Assembly (NCBI RefSeq): GCF_000021725.1
Contig: NC_012115.1
Span: 390,501-454,500 of the forward strand
Reading direction: 5' to 3'
Length of the DNA stretch: 64,000 bases
DNA from: Nautilia profundicola AmH
Lineage (GTDB): Bacteria > Campylobacterota > Campylobacteria > Campylobacterales > Nautiliaceae
Shown: positions 40,293-48,639 of the stretch, piece by piece
Layout: each line of letters opens with the position of its first letter
Position numbering within the stretch: the first letter of the stretch is position 1
Notes under the pieces: model-generated
Database searches by the model: none
The model's input: only the letters and a program-made list of their open reading frames with translations
What the model was told of the DNA's origin: nothing
Translations under genes and position numbers: made by a program

Positions 40293-40667
40293 ATGACATA
40301 TAACAAAGCTTTAAATAGTTATAATCAAATGAATGTAAATATCGATAGACCTGAAAAGCTTATTCTAATGCTTTATGAAGGAGCATTAAGGTTTGCAAAT
40401 TTTGCAAAAAAAGCTATAAATGAAGGAAATATAGAGGATAAAGTCAAATATATTATTAAAACTTCAAATATATTTATAGAGCTAATAAATTCTCTTGATT
40501 TTGAAAAAGGCGGAGATATTTCTTATTATTTAAACGGCTTGTATGCATATCAGCTTGAGTTGCTTGCAAAAGCAAACTTGGAAAATGAAACAAAATATCT
40601 TGATGATGTTATCAGAGTGTTAAAAGGGTTAATAGAAGCGTGGAAAGAAGAAACAGGAATTAATTAA
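40293..40667 (+). CDS. fliS: Flagellin export chaperone FliS
   Basis: Binds the C-terminal helix of flagellin in the cytoplasm and prevents early polymerisation. 124 residues, four-helix bundle; the family segments PEKLILMLYEGALRFANFA and LINSLDFEKGGDISYYLNGLYAYQ are clear. Ten bases after fliD in the same operon. Confidence 0.95.
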   Translation: MTYNKALNSYNQMNVNIDRPEKLILMLYEGALRFANFAKKAINEGNIEDKVKYIIKTSNIFIELINSLDFEKGGDISYYLNGLYAYQLELLAKANLENETKYLDDVIRVLKGLIEAWKEETGIN

Positions 40668-40696
40668 TATCTGAAATACAAAAACGGAGAAAATAA

Positions 40697-40948
40697 TTGA
40701 AAAGTTATTTAAATGAATTGAAAGTTGCTGTTATCAACAAAGATTTGAAAAAACTTGAACAGGTTGTACAGATGCAGCCTGTTTTTGATACTATGGATGA
40801 AGCCATGGAAATCCAGGCTTTTATGCAGCAGGCTATAGATCTTTTACAGGATGAAAAAAACAGACTCACAAAAGAGATGCAGAAAATTAAAAATCTACAA
40901 AAATTTAATAACGAACAATCCAAAGAAACATTTAATTTTAAAGCATAA
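40697..40948 (+). CDS. Small helical protein after fliS, FliT-like position; TTG start
   Basis: 83 residues, predicted as two or three helices with a long charged C-terminal helix (LLQDEKNRLTKEMQKIKNLQKF). It starts at TTG 40697, supported by GGAG seven bases before it. It is the last gene of the flagellar cap operon, and C. jejuni also has a small gene (Cj0550) after fliS. Similar size and place to FliT, the FliD chaperone, suggest a chaperone role, but no sequence motif proves it. Confidence 0.7.
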   Translation: MKSYLNELKVAVINKDLKKLEQVVQMQPVFDTMDEAMEIQAFMQQAIDLLQDEKNRLTKEMQKIKNLQKFNNEQSKETFNFKA

Positions 40949-40970
40949 AGCCAAAAGAGGCTTTAAAAAA
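40947..40970. terminator. Hairpin between convergent genes
   Basis: AAAGCC (40947-40952) pairs with GGCTTT (40959-40964). It lies between the end of the flagellar operon and the end of the DUF302 gene. A-run and T-rich flanks allow use from the minus strand (TATGCTTTAAAA follows); the plus-strand T-run is short. Confidence 0.6.
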
Positions 40971-41469
40971 TAGAGTATCTGAAGTGTACGAAGCCTAAAA
41001 TATGCTGGATGTCTCTTACTACGTTTTCCATGATTTTAGCTTCTTTGGTTCCGCTAAGCATTCTTGTAAGAAGATATCCATTCATTAAAGAAATCTTAAC
41101 AATGCCTTTTGAATCTTCATAAACAGCTATACTTAAAGGCATTTTAACCGCCATAAATTTTGTATCGTCGTCACTTAACATTTTACCCGCATATTTAGCA
41201 TTGCAAAATTTAATAATTGCTACTTTTCCGACATCAGGGCCTCCGTATTTTTTAATTTCTTCTTCTTGATTTATTACGGTTACAACGTGCCAGCCCGGTG
41301 TTTTTGATATTCTGTCGGTAATTATATTTACGGTTTTTTCAAAAGAATAAGGGCTTACAACCTGTTTAAAAAGCATATTTTGTGCTGAAAATTTAAAGAA
41401 CAAAGGTACAGCAAACAGTGCTATTACTAAACCTATAATTAATCCGCCTAAAAAACTTCTTTTATTCAT
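40963..41469 (-). CDS. DUF302 family protein with N-terminal membrane anchor
   Basis: 168 residues: a single hydrophobic anchor (LGGLIIGLVIALFAVPLFF), then a DUF302-like domain (FEKTVNIITDRISKTPGWHVV, the central block KVAIIKFCNAKYAGKML, and PLSIAVYEDSKGIVKISLMN). DUF302 proteins are common in sulfur and hydrogen oxidisers; the biochemical role is unknown. It starts directly after the TDT permease stop, so the two are co-expressed. Confidence 0.8.
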   Translation of the reverse strand: MNKRSFLGGLIIGLVIALFAVPLFFKFSAQNMLFKQVVSPYSFEKTVNIITDRISKTPGWHVVTVINQEEEIKKYGGPDVGKVAIIKFCNAKYAGKMLSDDDTKFMAVKMPLSIAVYEDSKGIVKISLMNGYLLTRMLSGTKEAKIMENVVRDIQHILGFVHFRYSIF

Positions 41470-42432
41470 TTATTCCTCCTCCGGTATACAAATTTTGTGA
41501 TTATTTATTGCAATAAAAGTTTTGTAAGTTACATATGCCACAAGCAGTGTAGTTACGGCTAATAAAAATAATGCTCCGTAATATGTTAAGTTTGTGTCAT
41601 AAGCAGAATCCATAAGTATTGTTGCAATTGTAAGTGCCGCCATAGGGAAAGTGTATGCCCACCAAGAAATAAAAAACTGCAGTTTAATAAACTGTCTGAA
41701 CATTGTTAGCAGTAGTACAAAAATAAACAGTGCAATAAAATATAAAAAAAGACTGTCCGTATCAATAAGACCGAAAGTTATCCTAAAATAACTAATAAAT
41801 CCGACGGCCGGCGGTGCAATTAATATAAAAAATGTCGGAAGAAGTCTTTTTCCTAAAGGATTGTGGAAAATCATTCTGTAAATAACGATTGTAAATAAGA
41901 CCAACCAGAAGAAAATACCAATTGCGTAAAAGAAAATATTTACCATTTCAGGCTGTGCGTCAACACCAACGACGGGAATTAGAACATTACCCACAATAGG
42001 TATAAACCATGCAGGGTTTATATGTCCCACTTCAAATTTATGCTCGATCCAGAATTTCATCACTTTGTAGGTAAAAAATAGATGAAGCGGTGCACCGACC
42101 CACCAAAAAATGATTGAAACACTTGGAGCATAATCGTAATATGCAATCGAAATAAGTAGAAAACTTATAGATATTGCAGCGGCAAAAGAACTTTTAACTG
42201 GGTGGTTGAATTCTTTTTTTACCGCTTCCGGATATTTTATCCATTTAAAAATGTAGGTCATAAATACGACAAAAAATAAAATAGTATCTAATAGCAGTAA
42301 AACTTTGTAAATTGCTTCAAAATAGTTGATATTTAGAAAATGCCACGCTTTAGCAAATGCTATAGTGAGCCCTGAAAGTCCCATAATTACTGCAAAAAGC
42401 TGTACAGGGAAAAATTCCAAACTACGCTTCAT
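41470..42432 (-). CDS. TDT/SLAC1-family transporter (TehA-like)
   Basis: 320 residues with about ten transmembrane helices, matching the tellurite-resistance/C4-dicarboxylate (SLAC1, TehA) family: FFPVQLFAVIMGLSGLTIAFAKAWHF near the start (given in two parts here: FFPVQLFAVIMG and LSGLTIAF) and WFIPIVGNVLIPVVG in the middle. Members move small anions such as malate, chloride or sulfite; the substrate cannot be decided. Adjacent DUF302 and the divergent rhodanese gene make a sulfur-linked role thinkable. Confidence 0.82.
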   Translation of the reverse strand: MKRSLEFFPVQLFAVIMGLSGLTIAFAKAWHFLNINYFEAIYKVLLLLDTILFFVVFMTYIFKWIKYPEAVKKEFNHPVKSSFAAAISISFLLISIAYYDYAPSVSIIFWWVGAPLHLFFTYKVMKFWIEHKFEVGHINPAWFIPIVGNVLIPVVGVDAQPEMVNIFFYAIGIFFWLVLFTIVIYRMIFHNPLGKRLLPTFFILIAPPAVGFISYFRITFGLIDTDSLFLYFIALFIFVLLLTMFRQFIKLQFFISWWAYTFPMAALTIATILMDSAYDTNLTYYGALFLLAVTTLLVAYVTYKTFIAINNHKICIPEEE

Positions 42433-42529
42433 TTTTACCTCCTTTAAAATGCTTAAAAGTATAAATCTATAAGATTAAATTATTATTAATATAAGTTAAA
42501 ATTATATTATCAAAATTAATGTAATTTTA

Positions 42530-42559
42530 TTGACAAATTAATTCAAAATGAATTATAAT
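42530..42559 (+). promoter_or_regulatory. Promoter of the rhodanese gene
   Basis: TTGACA (42530-42535), an 18-base spacer and TATAAT (42554-42559): both hexamers are perfect consensus, 41 bases before the ATG at 42601. One of only two strong two-box promoters seen here. Confidence 0.75.
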
Positions 42560-42600
42560 TTGAGCGTAAGAAAATGAACACTCATTCAAAAGGAGAGAAA

Positions 42601-43071
42601 ATGAAAAAACTACTTGTATCTTTAGGACTTGGAGCAATGCTTGCAACAAGTGCTTTTGCACTATCTGGACCAATGGCTCACATATTCAAAGCTGAAGTTA
42701 AAGCTAATGCAAAGTATGTAAAATACATTACACCTCAACAATTAAAAAAATGGATGGATGAAGACAAAGACTTCACTGTTTTAGATGTAAGAGAACCTGC
42801 TGAAACTGCAGCTGGTACTGTTGACTGGATTGAACTTGAAAAAATTCCAAGAGGTTTAGTTGATGTAAAAGCGGCAGTTGGGTACTTAAAACCAAACAAT
42901 ACATATGTTGTAATTTGTAAAACAGGTGGACGTGCGACACTTGCAGGCGCAAAACTTGTAAAACAATACGGATTTAAACATGTATATGTACTAAAAGGCG
43001 GTATGGTAGGTTGGATGAAAGCCGGATATACTGTTGTAAATAAATTAGGAAAATTTAAAGCGGCACAATAA
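42601..43071 (+). CDS. Exported rhodanese-domain protein
   Basis: 156 residues when started at ATG 42601, which has AAAGGAG five bases upstream and gives a clean signal peptide (MKKLLVSLGLGAMLATSAFA); the upstream ATG 42574 would add a hydrophilic extension before it. The rhodanese domain spans about 45-145 with the active-site loop CKTGGRA carrying the catalytic Cys; periplasmic sulfurtransferase or sulfide/thiosulfate handling is likely. Strong consensus promoter and a terminator suggest a single, highly expressed gene. Confidence 0.88.
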   Translation: MKKLLVSLGLGAMLATSAFALSGPMAHIFKAEVKANAKYVKYITPQQLKKWMDEDKDFTVLDVREPAETAAGTVDWIELEKIPRGLVDVKAAVGYLKPNNTYVVICKTGGRATLAGAKLVKQYGFKHVYVLKGGMVGWMKAGYTVVNKLGKFKAAQ

Positions 43072-43084
43072 GCCGCTTTTTATT
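43057..43084. terminator. Bidirectional terminator between rhodanese and ispE
   Basis: AAAGCGGC (43057-43064) pairs with GCCGCTTT (43072-43079), followed by T residues on the plus strand; flanking A residues give a T-run on the minus strand too. The rhodanese stop codon lies in the loop. Confidence 0.85.
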
Positions 43085-43817
43085 TCACTCTGAAAAAACT
43101 GCTTCCGCTTCCCGTAAAAAATCCCTTATCCATATATTTATATAAATCAGGATAAAGACTAAGTGCCGGTTGAAACAGATCGTTTAATTCAGTAGGTGAA
43201 TAATTGTTTAAAAGCTCCAGTGAATCTTTCTTATCAAAATCCGTATCTTTCGGATTGAAAAATCTTTCTTTATATTCCCTGTAAACATCAGGTGTGGAAC
43301 ATTCGAGAGGAGGAGTGAAAACTTCTATGTTTAAAAGATCTTCATCATATTTTTCTACAATATCACCTCTGCCGTATACATTGGCACTGTCATAATCATA
43401 TATGAAAAACGGTACATCGCTACCGATTTTTTTACCGATTTCAGCCAGCTCTTTTTTTGATAAGTTAAGCCCGCTCATTTCATTTACGAGTCGTAAAAAG
43501 GCTGCCGCATCACTGCTGCCTCCGCCGAGCCCTGCCATTTCCGGGATGTTTTTATGAATTCTGATCTCTTTTCCTATAAACCATTTTTTAATATCAGGAT
43601 AAGCTCTTGTAAGTTCTATATATGATCTAAATACACTGTTGTCTCTAAGCGCACAGTTTATATCACCTATAATATTGAATTTTTCACCTTCTACTATTTC
43701 TATTTCGTCATATAAATTTTCTACTTTCATAAATCTTGATTTTATTAAATGATAAAACCCGTCGTGTCCTACTATTTTTAAAAAAATATTGACTTTAGCA
43801 TGTGCTTTTATTTTCAT
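43080..43817 (-). CDS. ispE: 4-diphosphocytidyl-2-C-methyl-D-erythritol kinase
   Basis: Fourth step of the MEP route to isoprenoids. GHMP-kinase fold: N-terminal AHAKVNIFLKI, the ATP loop PEMAGLGGGSSDAAAF and a C-terminal GFFTGSGSSFF (motif 3). 245 residues, at the short end of the family, typical of Campylobacterota. The ATG shares one base with the csrA stop. Order uvrD-truB-csrA-ispE is as in C. jejuni (Cj1101-Cj1104). Confidence 0.95.
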   Translation of the reverse strand: MKIKAHAKVNIFLKIVGHDGFYHLIKSRFMKVENLYDEIEIVEGEKFNIIGDINCALRDNSVFRSYIELTRAYPDIKKWFIGKEIRIHKNIPEMAGLGGGSSDAAAFLRLVNEMSGLNLSKKELAEIGKKIGSDVPFFIYDYDSANVYGRGDIVEKYDEDLLNIEVFTPPLECSTPDVYREYKERFFNPKDTDFDKKDSLELLNNYSPTELNDLFQPALSLYPDLYKYMDKGFFTGSGSSFFRVK

Positions 43818-44050
43818 TAATTCCCTTTGAATATGTCGGATATATTTTTTAAAACAGTTATATCCACTTCTTTTGCGGCTTTTTTGTTCTCTTGTGTAAT
43901 TTGCTCTATTAATTCGCTTCTTAATATAGGTATGTTTTTAGGTGCGTCTATTCCGATTTTTACCTGGTTTTTATCGACTGAAACAATGGTTATTTCAATA
44001 TCGTCGCCGATTTTTATTTTTTCGTTTATCTTCCTTGATATTACTAACAT
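43817..44050 (-). CDS. csrA: Carbon storage regulator CsrA
   Basis: RNA-binding post-transcriptional regulator; in Campylobacter it represses flagellin translation and is counteracted by FliW. The N-terminal [22 protein letters not shown] and RSELIEQI near residue 45-52 are the family core; GIDAP stands where the conserved G-V-x-AP turn is expected. 77 residues. Overlaps truB by seven bases. Confidence 0.95.
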   Translation of the reverse strand: MLVISRKINEKIKIGDDIEITIVSVDKNQVKIGIDAPKNIPILRSELIEQITQENKKAAKEVDITVLKNISDIFKGN

Positions 44051-44928
44051 AACTCAATCCTATTTAATATGTATGATACTTTTTCGTCTTGTATTTCTAT
44101 AATAGCAAAAAATCTGTCGAATTTTACATAATATTGTCCGTTTTTTTTAATTTTAAAATCATTTGCATTTAATTTTCTGCCTAAAATAAGATTTTCAATA
44201 TCTCCGAGATAAACATTTTCGTCTAAATCAAGGTACTCTGTGGGATTTAAAAGTTTTTCACACTCATAATGAAACTTGCCTTCATTAACCCTTTCAAGAT
44301 ATGTAAGGGCACCATCAACACCTAACTTTTTTGCTATGTCAAAACCGAGGCTTCTTATGTAGGTACCTTCGCTGACACTTGCTTTAAATGTAATAAAAGG
44401 ATGAGAGTAATTTATAAGTTCTATATCAAATATCTCTATATCAATCTCTTTTTCCAAATATACGTTTTGAGATATATTATTCTCAATTCTCAATTCTGCA
44501 TTCTCAATTAAATTGTAGGCTCTTTGGCCGTTTATTCTTTTAGCACTGTATTTGGGTGGGAGCTGCTTTTGTTTTCCCAAGAACTCTTTTAGCGTGTTAA
44601 TAATCAGATCTTTTTCAAAAGGATCAATTTGTGTAATGGTTTCAATTTTTTCTATATCAAGGGAAGGGGAGTATGCCCCGAGCATCAGTGTGGCTATATA
44701 TGTTTTGGGAGTTTTTTTAAGAAATCTGAAGAGTCTGGTATACTGTCCGCTCGCAATTATAAGACACCCGCAGGCAAACGGATCAAGTGTTCCCGAAAAT
44801 CCCATTTTTTTAATGCCGTATTTTCGTTTAAGCTGGTTTAAAAACTTATTTGAACTGACAAATATCGGCTTGTTTGCTACAAACAGTATGTTTTTACAAT
44901 TCTCCATTCTCAATTCTTCATTCTCCAT
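44044..44928 (-). CDS. truB: tRNA pseudouridine-55 synthase TruB, carrying repeat-derived segments
   Basis: Makes pseudouridine 55 in the T-loop of tRNAs. The catalytic aspartate is in [28 protein letters not shown] is the family block that follows. Two stretches are coded by the GAGAATT-type heptamer: residues 1-10 ([10 protein letters not shown]) and about 140-150 (ENAELRIEN), the second lying in the linker between catalytic blocks and adding some ten residues relative to typical TruB. The N-terminal extension may or may not be translated: Met8 (44907) is another start. 294 residues, and otherwise normal. Confidence 0.92.
   Translation of the reverse strand: MENEELRMENCKNILFVANKPIFVSSNKFLNQLKRKYGIKKMGFSGTLDPFACGCLIIASGQYTRLFRFLKKTPKTYIATLMLGAYSPSLDIEKIETITQIDPFEKDLIINTLKEFLGKQKQLPPKYSAKRINGQRAYNLIENAELRIENNISQNVYLEKEIDIEIFDIELINYSHPFITFKASVSEGTYIRSLGFDIAKKLGVDGALTYLERVNEGKFHYECEKLLNPTEYLDLDENVYLGDIENLILGRKLNANDFKIKKNGQYYVKFDRFFAIIEIQDEKVSYILNRIELC
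44479..44509 (-). repeat. Heptamer block inside truB coding sequence
   Basis: ATTCTCA-ATTCTCA-ATTCTGC-ATTCTCA-ATT on the plus strand, in frame within truB and sense-oriented as GAGAATT units. Confidence 0.8.
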
Positions 44929-44929
44929 T
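44899..44929 (-). repeat. Heptamer block forming the truB start
   Basis: ATTCTCC-ATTCTCA-ATTCTTC-ATTCTCC-ATT on the plus strand; read on the minus strand it contains the start codon(s) and first ten codons of truB. Confidence 0.8.
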
Positions 44930-44954
44930 GTAACATTTTACATTTTCCATTGAC

Positions 44955-46952
44955 TTACGCTTTTTCCACAAAATCGCTTAAAATTTCCCTTATGTTATGA
45001 CCGAAGTCGATTTTGAGTTTTGTTTTGTTTCCGGCTTTGTTAATGCCGAGGATTCTTCCCGTTCCGAATACTTTGTGTTTTACAAGTCCTCCGACTTTAA
45101 ACATTCCTCCGCTTGGCGCTTCTTTGAGGTTGACTCGCTCGCCTTTTATAAGTCCAGCTTCTGTCAGGAATCTACTTTTTGAAACCCTGCTTCTTTGTCC
45201 TCTTATATATCTGCTTTCGACATATGAGAGGGTGAGTTCTTTTTTCGCCCTTGTAATGGCGACATACGCAAGGCGTCTTTCTTCTTCGATGTCGGCTTCG
45301 TTAAGAGGGAAAAACCCTTCTTCCATACCTATTACAAAAAGATGTTCGAATTCAAGCCCTTTGCTTGCATGGATTGTCATTACGTTTATCATTTCATCGG
45401 TAATTTTATCCTGGTCGCTCTCAAGCGAAAGTTCGTTTAAAAACTCCCTTAAATTCAGATCTTTTCTTTCATGCATCATACCGTAGAACTCTTCTACGTT
45501 TCTTCTTTTGTCTTCGTCTTTGTAGCTTGTACTAAGCTCCAGTGTTTTTTCAATTGCTTCCGGCAGCTCTTCAATCGGAAGCGAGCTTAAAAACTCTATT
45601 GTTTTTTCAAGATCTTTGAGTGTTTTGGCGGCTTTTTTGCTTAAAAACGATAAATCATCCTCTTTTATAAATTCAAGGAAAGATTTATTGCCTTTGGCTT
45701 CTTCAAGTTTTAAAATAGTGGTTTTTCCTATTCCTCTTTTCGGTTTGTTTATTATTCGTTTGAATGAATAATCGTCATTAGGGTTTACAAATACCCTTAA
45801 ATAACTGATTAGATCTTTTATCTCTTCTCTTTCATAGAACCTCATACCTCCTACAAGCTTGTAGGTAATACCGTGTGTTCTAAGACCGTCTTCTATTGAA
45901 CGTGAAAGGGCGTTGATTCTGTAAAGCACGGCTATTTCTTTAGGGTTTACGCCTCTGTCTATTAAATTTTTGATTCTTTTGGCAATAGCTTCAGCTTCGG
46001 CCATTTCATTATAGCTTTTTAGTAATTCAATTTCTTTGCCGTCTCCAAGAGCCGATTTTAATTTTTTATCATATCTCATTTTATTAAAACTTATAAGCGA
46101 ATTTGCCGCTTTTAAAATCTGATTGGTAGAGCGGTAGTTTGTTTCGAGTTTTATAACTTTGGCATCGAAATCTTTTTCAAAATTTAAAATGTTTTTATGA
46201 TTTGCGCCCCTGAATCCGTAAATAGACTGGTCATCGTCACCCACAACACAGATATTATTGTGTGTACGGCACAGTTTTTTCAGTAGAAGCAGCTGTATTT
46301 CGTTGGTGTCCTGATATTCGTCAACCATAATGTATTGGTATTTGTCCGAAATTTCTCTGCATAAATCATCGTTTTCGTTTAATATTGTATATGTCAAAAG
46401 CAGAAGGTCGTCAAAATCAACAAGATTGTTTTCAAGCAGGTATTTTTGGTATTTGTCGTATATGTGGGCTAATTTTTTGTATGTAGTATCTTTTGCGAGT
46501 GAAAATACTTCATCTGCATTTAAAAAAGAGTTTTTGTATTTACTTATTTCCTTGCTTACAAAAGACATTGGCAGATCGGTTGATATCGATTTTAAAATTT
46601 TTTTCTGGTCGTCACTGTCTATTATTACAAATGTGTTTTTTCTGTTTATTAAATGTATATAAAGTTTTAAAAACATAAGTCCGAATTTGTGAAAAGTGCT
46701 GAGAAGCGGTGGATGGGCCGCATTGTTGTCTATCATTCTAAGAGCACGTTCACGCATTTCGCTTGCCGCTTTATTGGTGAAAGTCAGCGTCAGTGTGTTT
46801 GAAGGATCAATGCCGAGGCTTAATAGATAAGCAAGTCTTGTTGTAATTGTTTTGGTTTTACCACTTCCCGCTCCCGCCAATATTAAAAGTGCACCGTCAA
46901 TATGTGTTGCCGCTTCTTTTTGTGCATCGTTTAATTCATTTAAAAAGTCCAT
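44955..46952 (-). CDS. uvrD: UvrD/Rep/PcrA-type superfamily 1 DNA helicase
   Basis: 3'-5' DNA helicase for repair and replication restart. 665 residues with all main motifs: Q-motif LNDAQKEAA, Walker A LAGAGSGKTKTI, motif II VDEYQDTN, motif III GDDDQSIYGFRGA, motif V MTIHASKGLEFEHLF and motif VI VAITRAKKEL. The C-terminal end (about 630-665) has a GGLVKHKVFGTGRI Tudor-like segment seen in PcrA. Gap of 26 bases to truB. Rep, UvrD and PcrA cannot be told apart with certainty here. Confidence 0.93.
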   Translation of the reverse strand: MDFLNELNDAQKEAATHIDGALLILAGAGSGKTKTITTRLAYLLSLGIDPSNTLTLTFTNKAASEMRERALRMIDNNAAHPPLLSTFHKFGLMFLKLYIHLINRKNTFVIIDSDDQKKILKSISTDLPMSFVSKEISKYKNSFLNADEVFSLAKDTTYKKLAHIYDKYQKYLLENNLVDFDDLLLLTYTILNENDDLCREISDKYQYIMVDEYQDTNEIQLLLLKKLCRTHNNICVVGDDDQSIYGFRGANHKNILNFEKDFDAKVIKLETNYRSTNQILKAANSLISFNKMRYDKKLKSALGDGKEIELLKSYNEMAEAEAIAKRIKNLIDRGVNPKEIAVLYRINALSRSIEDGLRTHGITYKLVGGMRFYEREEIKDLISYLRVFVNPNDDYSFKRIINKPKRGIGKTTILKLEEAKGNKSFLEFIKEDDLSFLSKKAAKTLKDLEKTIEFLSSLPIEELPEAIEKTLELSTSYKDEDKRRNVEEFYGMMHERKDLNLREFLNELSLESDQDKITDEMINVMTIHASKGLEFEHLFVIGMEEGFFPLNEADIEEERRLAYVAITRAKKELTLSYVESRYIRGQRSRVSKSRFLTEAGLIKGERVNLKEAPSGGMFKVGGLVKHKVFGTGRILGINKAGNKTKLKIDFGHNIREILSDFVEKA

Positions 46953-47029
46953 TTTCCCGCTTTTTTATATTTATTATACCAAAAGTGCTAAAAATTTTAT
47001 ATATAATTAATTTTTAACATTTGTTTTGC

Positions 47030-47048
47030 TATAATTTTTAGTTATAAT
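47030..47048 (+). promoter_or_regulatory. Two -10 boxes upstream of the LysR gene
   Basis: TATAAT at 47030-47035 (preceded by TTGC, extended type) and again at 47043-47048; ATG is at 47078. Confidence 0.55.
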
Positions 47049-47077
47049 TCTCATTAATAAATTTTAAGAGGAGAAAA

Positions 47078-47947
47078 ATGGTAATAAAATACCTTGATAA
47101 AATATATACATTTCTTGTAATTAACAGAGAAAGCAGCTTTTCAAAAGCAAGTAAAGCTCTTGGTATTTCTCAACCTGCAGTAACTCAGCAAATTAGAATT
47201 CTTGAAGATTATCTCGGGGTTAGTCTTTTTGAACGTAAAAAAAACGGTGTAATCTTAACTAAAGAAGGACAGACGTTTTTAATTTACGCAAAAGAATTTG
47301 AAAAGTTTTTAAGCGGATTTGAAAAAAAACTTGAAGAGTTCAGAAATGCCGATACTCCGTTTTTAATCGGAGCAAGTCCTACTGTTGGGAATTACAATTT
47401 ACCTGAATGTATTAAATATTTTAAAAGTCTGATCAATCGTGAAATTAACCTGGTAATAAAAAATAACGATGCACTTTTTGAAGATGTGGAGAAAAAAGCC
47501 GTTGATATGGCTTTTGTAACCAAAAAGAAAAACAACGGTTTAAATTATGTAGAGTGGATTGATGATGAGCTGGTGGTGTTTTCAAACAAACCTCTTCCAC
47601 CGAGTATAGAACTTGAGGATTTGAAAAATTATAAAATGATATGCCGTGAGCCAGATTCTTCAACAAGGGAATTTATTAAAAAAGCTTTTGAAGAATTTGA
47701 ATTTGCCTGTGATACTTTAAACGTAATTAGTGTGGTACATAATTCTACCGCACTTAAATATACCGTTATGAGTTCAAGCGAGCAGGTTGTTTCAATTATT
47801 TCTAAAATGGTAATAAAAGACGAACTTAGAGACAAAAAACTGTTTATGTCAAAAATTAAAGGAATGAATCTTAAAAGAAAAACATATATAGTATATAAAG
47901 ATAAAAATAAAGATATTGAAGCTATACTTAATTTTGTAAAAAGTTAA
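47078..47947 (+). CDS. LysR-family transcription regulator
   Basis: 289 residues: winged helix at 1-60 (SFSKASKALGISQPAVTQQIRILEDYLGV, given here in parts: SFSKASKALGISQ and PAVTQQIRILEDYLGV), linker helix, and a two-lobed co-inducer domain (about 90-289). Effector not predictable. Neither neighbour is an evident target: uvrD diverges on the left, and the pepF unit converges on the right. AGAGGAGAAAA precedes the ATG. Confidence 0.9.
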   Translation: MVIKYLDKIYTFLVINRESSFSKASKALGISQPAVTQQIRILEDYLGVSLFERKKNGVILTKEGQTFLIYAKEFEKFLSGFEKKLEEFRNADTPFLIGASPTVGNYNLPECIKYFKSLINREINLVIKNNDALFEDVEKKAVDMAFVTKKKNNGLNYVEWIDDELVVFSNKPLPPSIELEDLKNYKMICREPDSSTREFIKKAFEEFEFACDTLNVISVVHNSTALKYTVMSSSEQVVSIISKMVIKDELRDKKLFMSKIKGMNLKRKTYIVYKDKNKDIEAILNFVKS

Positions 47948-47987
47948 TAAATCGGTTAAAGTAAATTAGGATTATTGAGACTGATGA

Positions 47988-48130
47988 AGGTTAATTAGTA
48001 CATCGTTGGTTGTAATGATTGGTGTCTTTATACATTTTATATGTTTAAATATTCTTTTTTGCTGAACTTTCAGCTTTTGCTTTATTCTTTGTCTGTATTA
48101 AACAAATCTTTAATTTTAGTGTCTGTCACA
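47988..48130. other. Repeat-type spacer after the LysR gene
   Basis: The 275-base convergent spacer 47948-48222 has TTAATTAG/TTGGTTG/TGATTGG-type units (about 47988-48024), a weak hairpin GCTGA-ACTT-TCAGC (48061-48074) followed by TTTTGCTTT that may end the LysR message, and palindrome copy 7. No gene or RNA recognised. Confidence 0.5.
48118..48130. repeat. 13-base palindromic dispersed repeat, copy 7 (one arm imperfect)
   Basis: AGTGTCTGTCACA: same family in the opposite orientation; the last base differs from the perfect arm. Confidence 0.65.
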
Positions 48131-48222
48131 TTAATAGGGCAGCGAGCTGATATATAACTAAACTGATTAGAAAGTAATACGTTTGGAAGGGAGATAGAGT
48201 GCTTCCCCTCTAATAGATTAAA

Positions 48223-48639
48223 TTATTCTTTTATAAATTTCTTGTTTCTTGGATTCATAGCAAATGGGTTTTTAGGTTTTTCTTCTTTCGGCAGGGTAGC
48301 CGCAGCGTTAATGAAAAGAGGCACCTCATCCTGAGTTATCTGTATAATGTTTGCGATTGGTACCGTTACAACACTTCCTATGTTTTCTTCTCCGAATCCG
48401 GCTTCGAATATAAAATTGTCATCAAGTATATGAGCGCTTTGCAATGTGTAGTTTGCAATGGCGAAAATTATTACGTCTGTAAACTGTTTTGTGATATGTT
48501 CCGGAAGCTCAGGGTTAAAGTTAATCGCCGGAAGATGAGCCAGAATTGAAAAAGGCTCGTCCCTTTCAAGCAGGATCATTAAAATATCTTTGGCGTGCTG
48601 TTCTTTAAGTTCTCTAAAATAGGGTAGGTTCACTATCAT
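48223..48639 (-). CDS. Small soluble protein of unknown function after pepF
   Basis: 138 residues, no signal or membrane segment. NLPYFRELKEQHAKDILMILLE forms a first helix; then beta-strand-rich NFIFEAGFGEENIGSVVTVPIANIIQI, and a Lys/Pro-rich, probably loose tail. The order helix-strands with F-x-AxFG, VPIA and an unstructured C-terminal tail recalls the SspB ClpXP adaptor fold, but this is a weak likeness. Its start lies 26 bases inside the pepF end, so it is coupled to pepF. Confidence 0.6.
   Translation of the reverse strand: MIVNLPYFRELKEQHAKDILMILLERDEPFSILAHLPAINFNPELPEHITKQFTDVIIFAIANYTLQSAHILDDNFIFEAGFGEENIGSVVTVPIANIIQITQDEVPLFINAAATLPKEEKPKNPFAMNPRNKKFIKE

Noticed and set aside
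47948-48222. tRNA or small RNA in the LysR/pepF spacer (GGAAG...CTTCC near 48184-48208)
   Set aside because: No cloverleaf, no T-loop GGTTCGA-like box; the stem is short and isolated.
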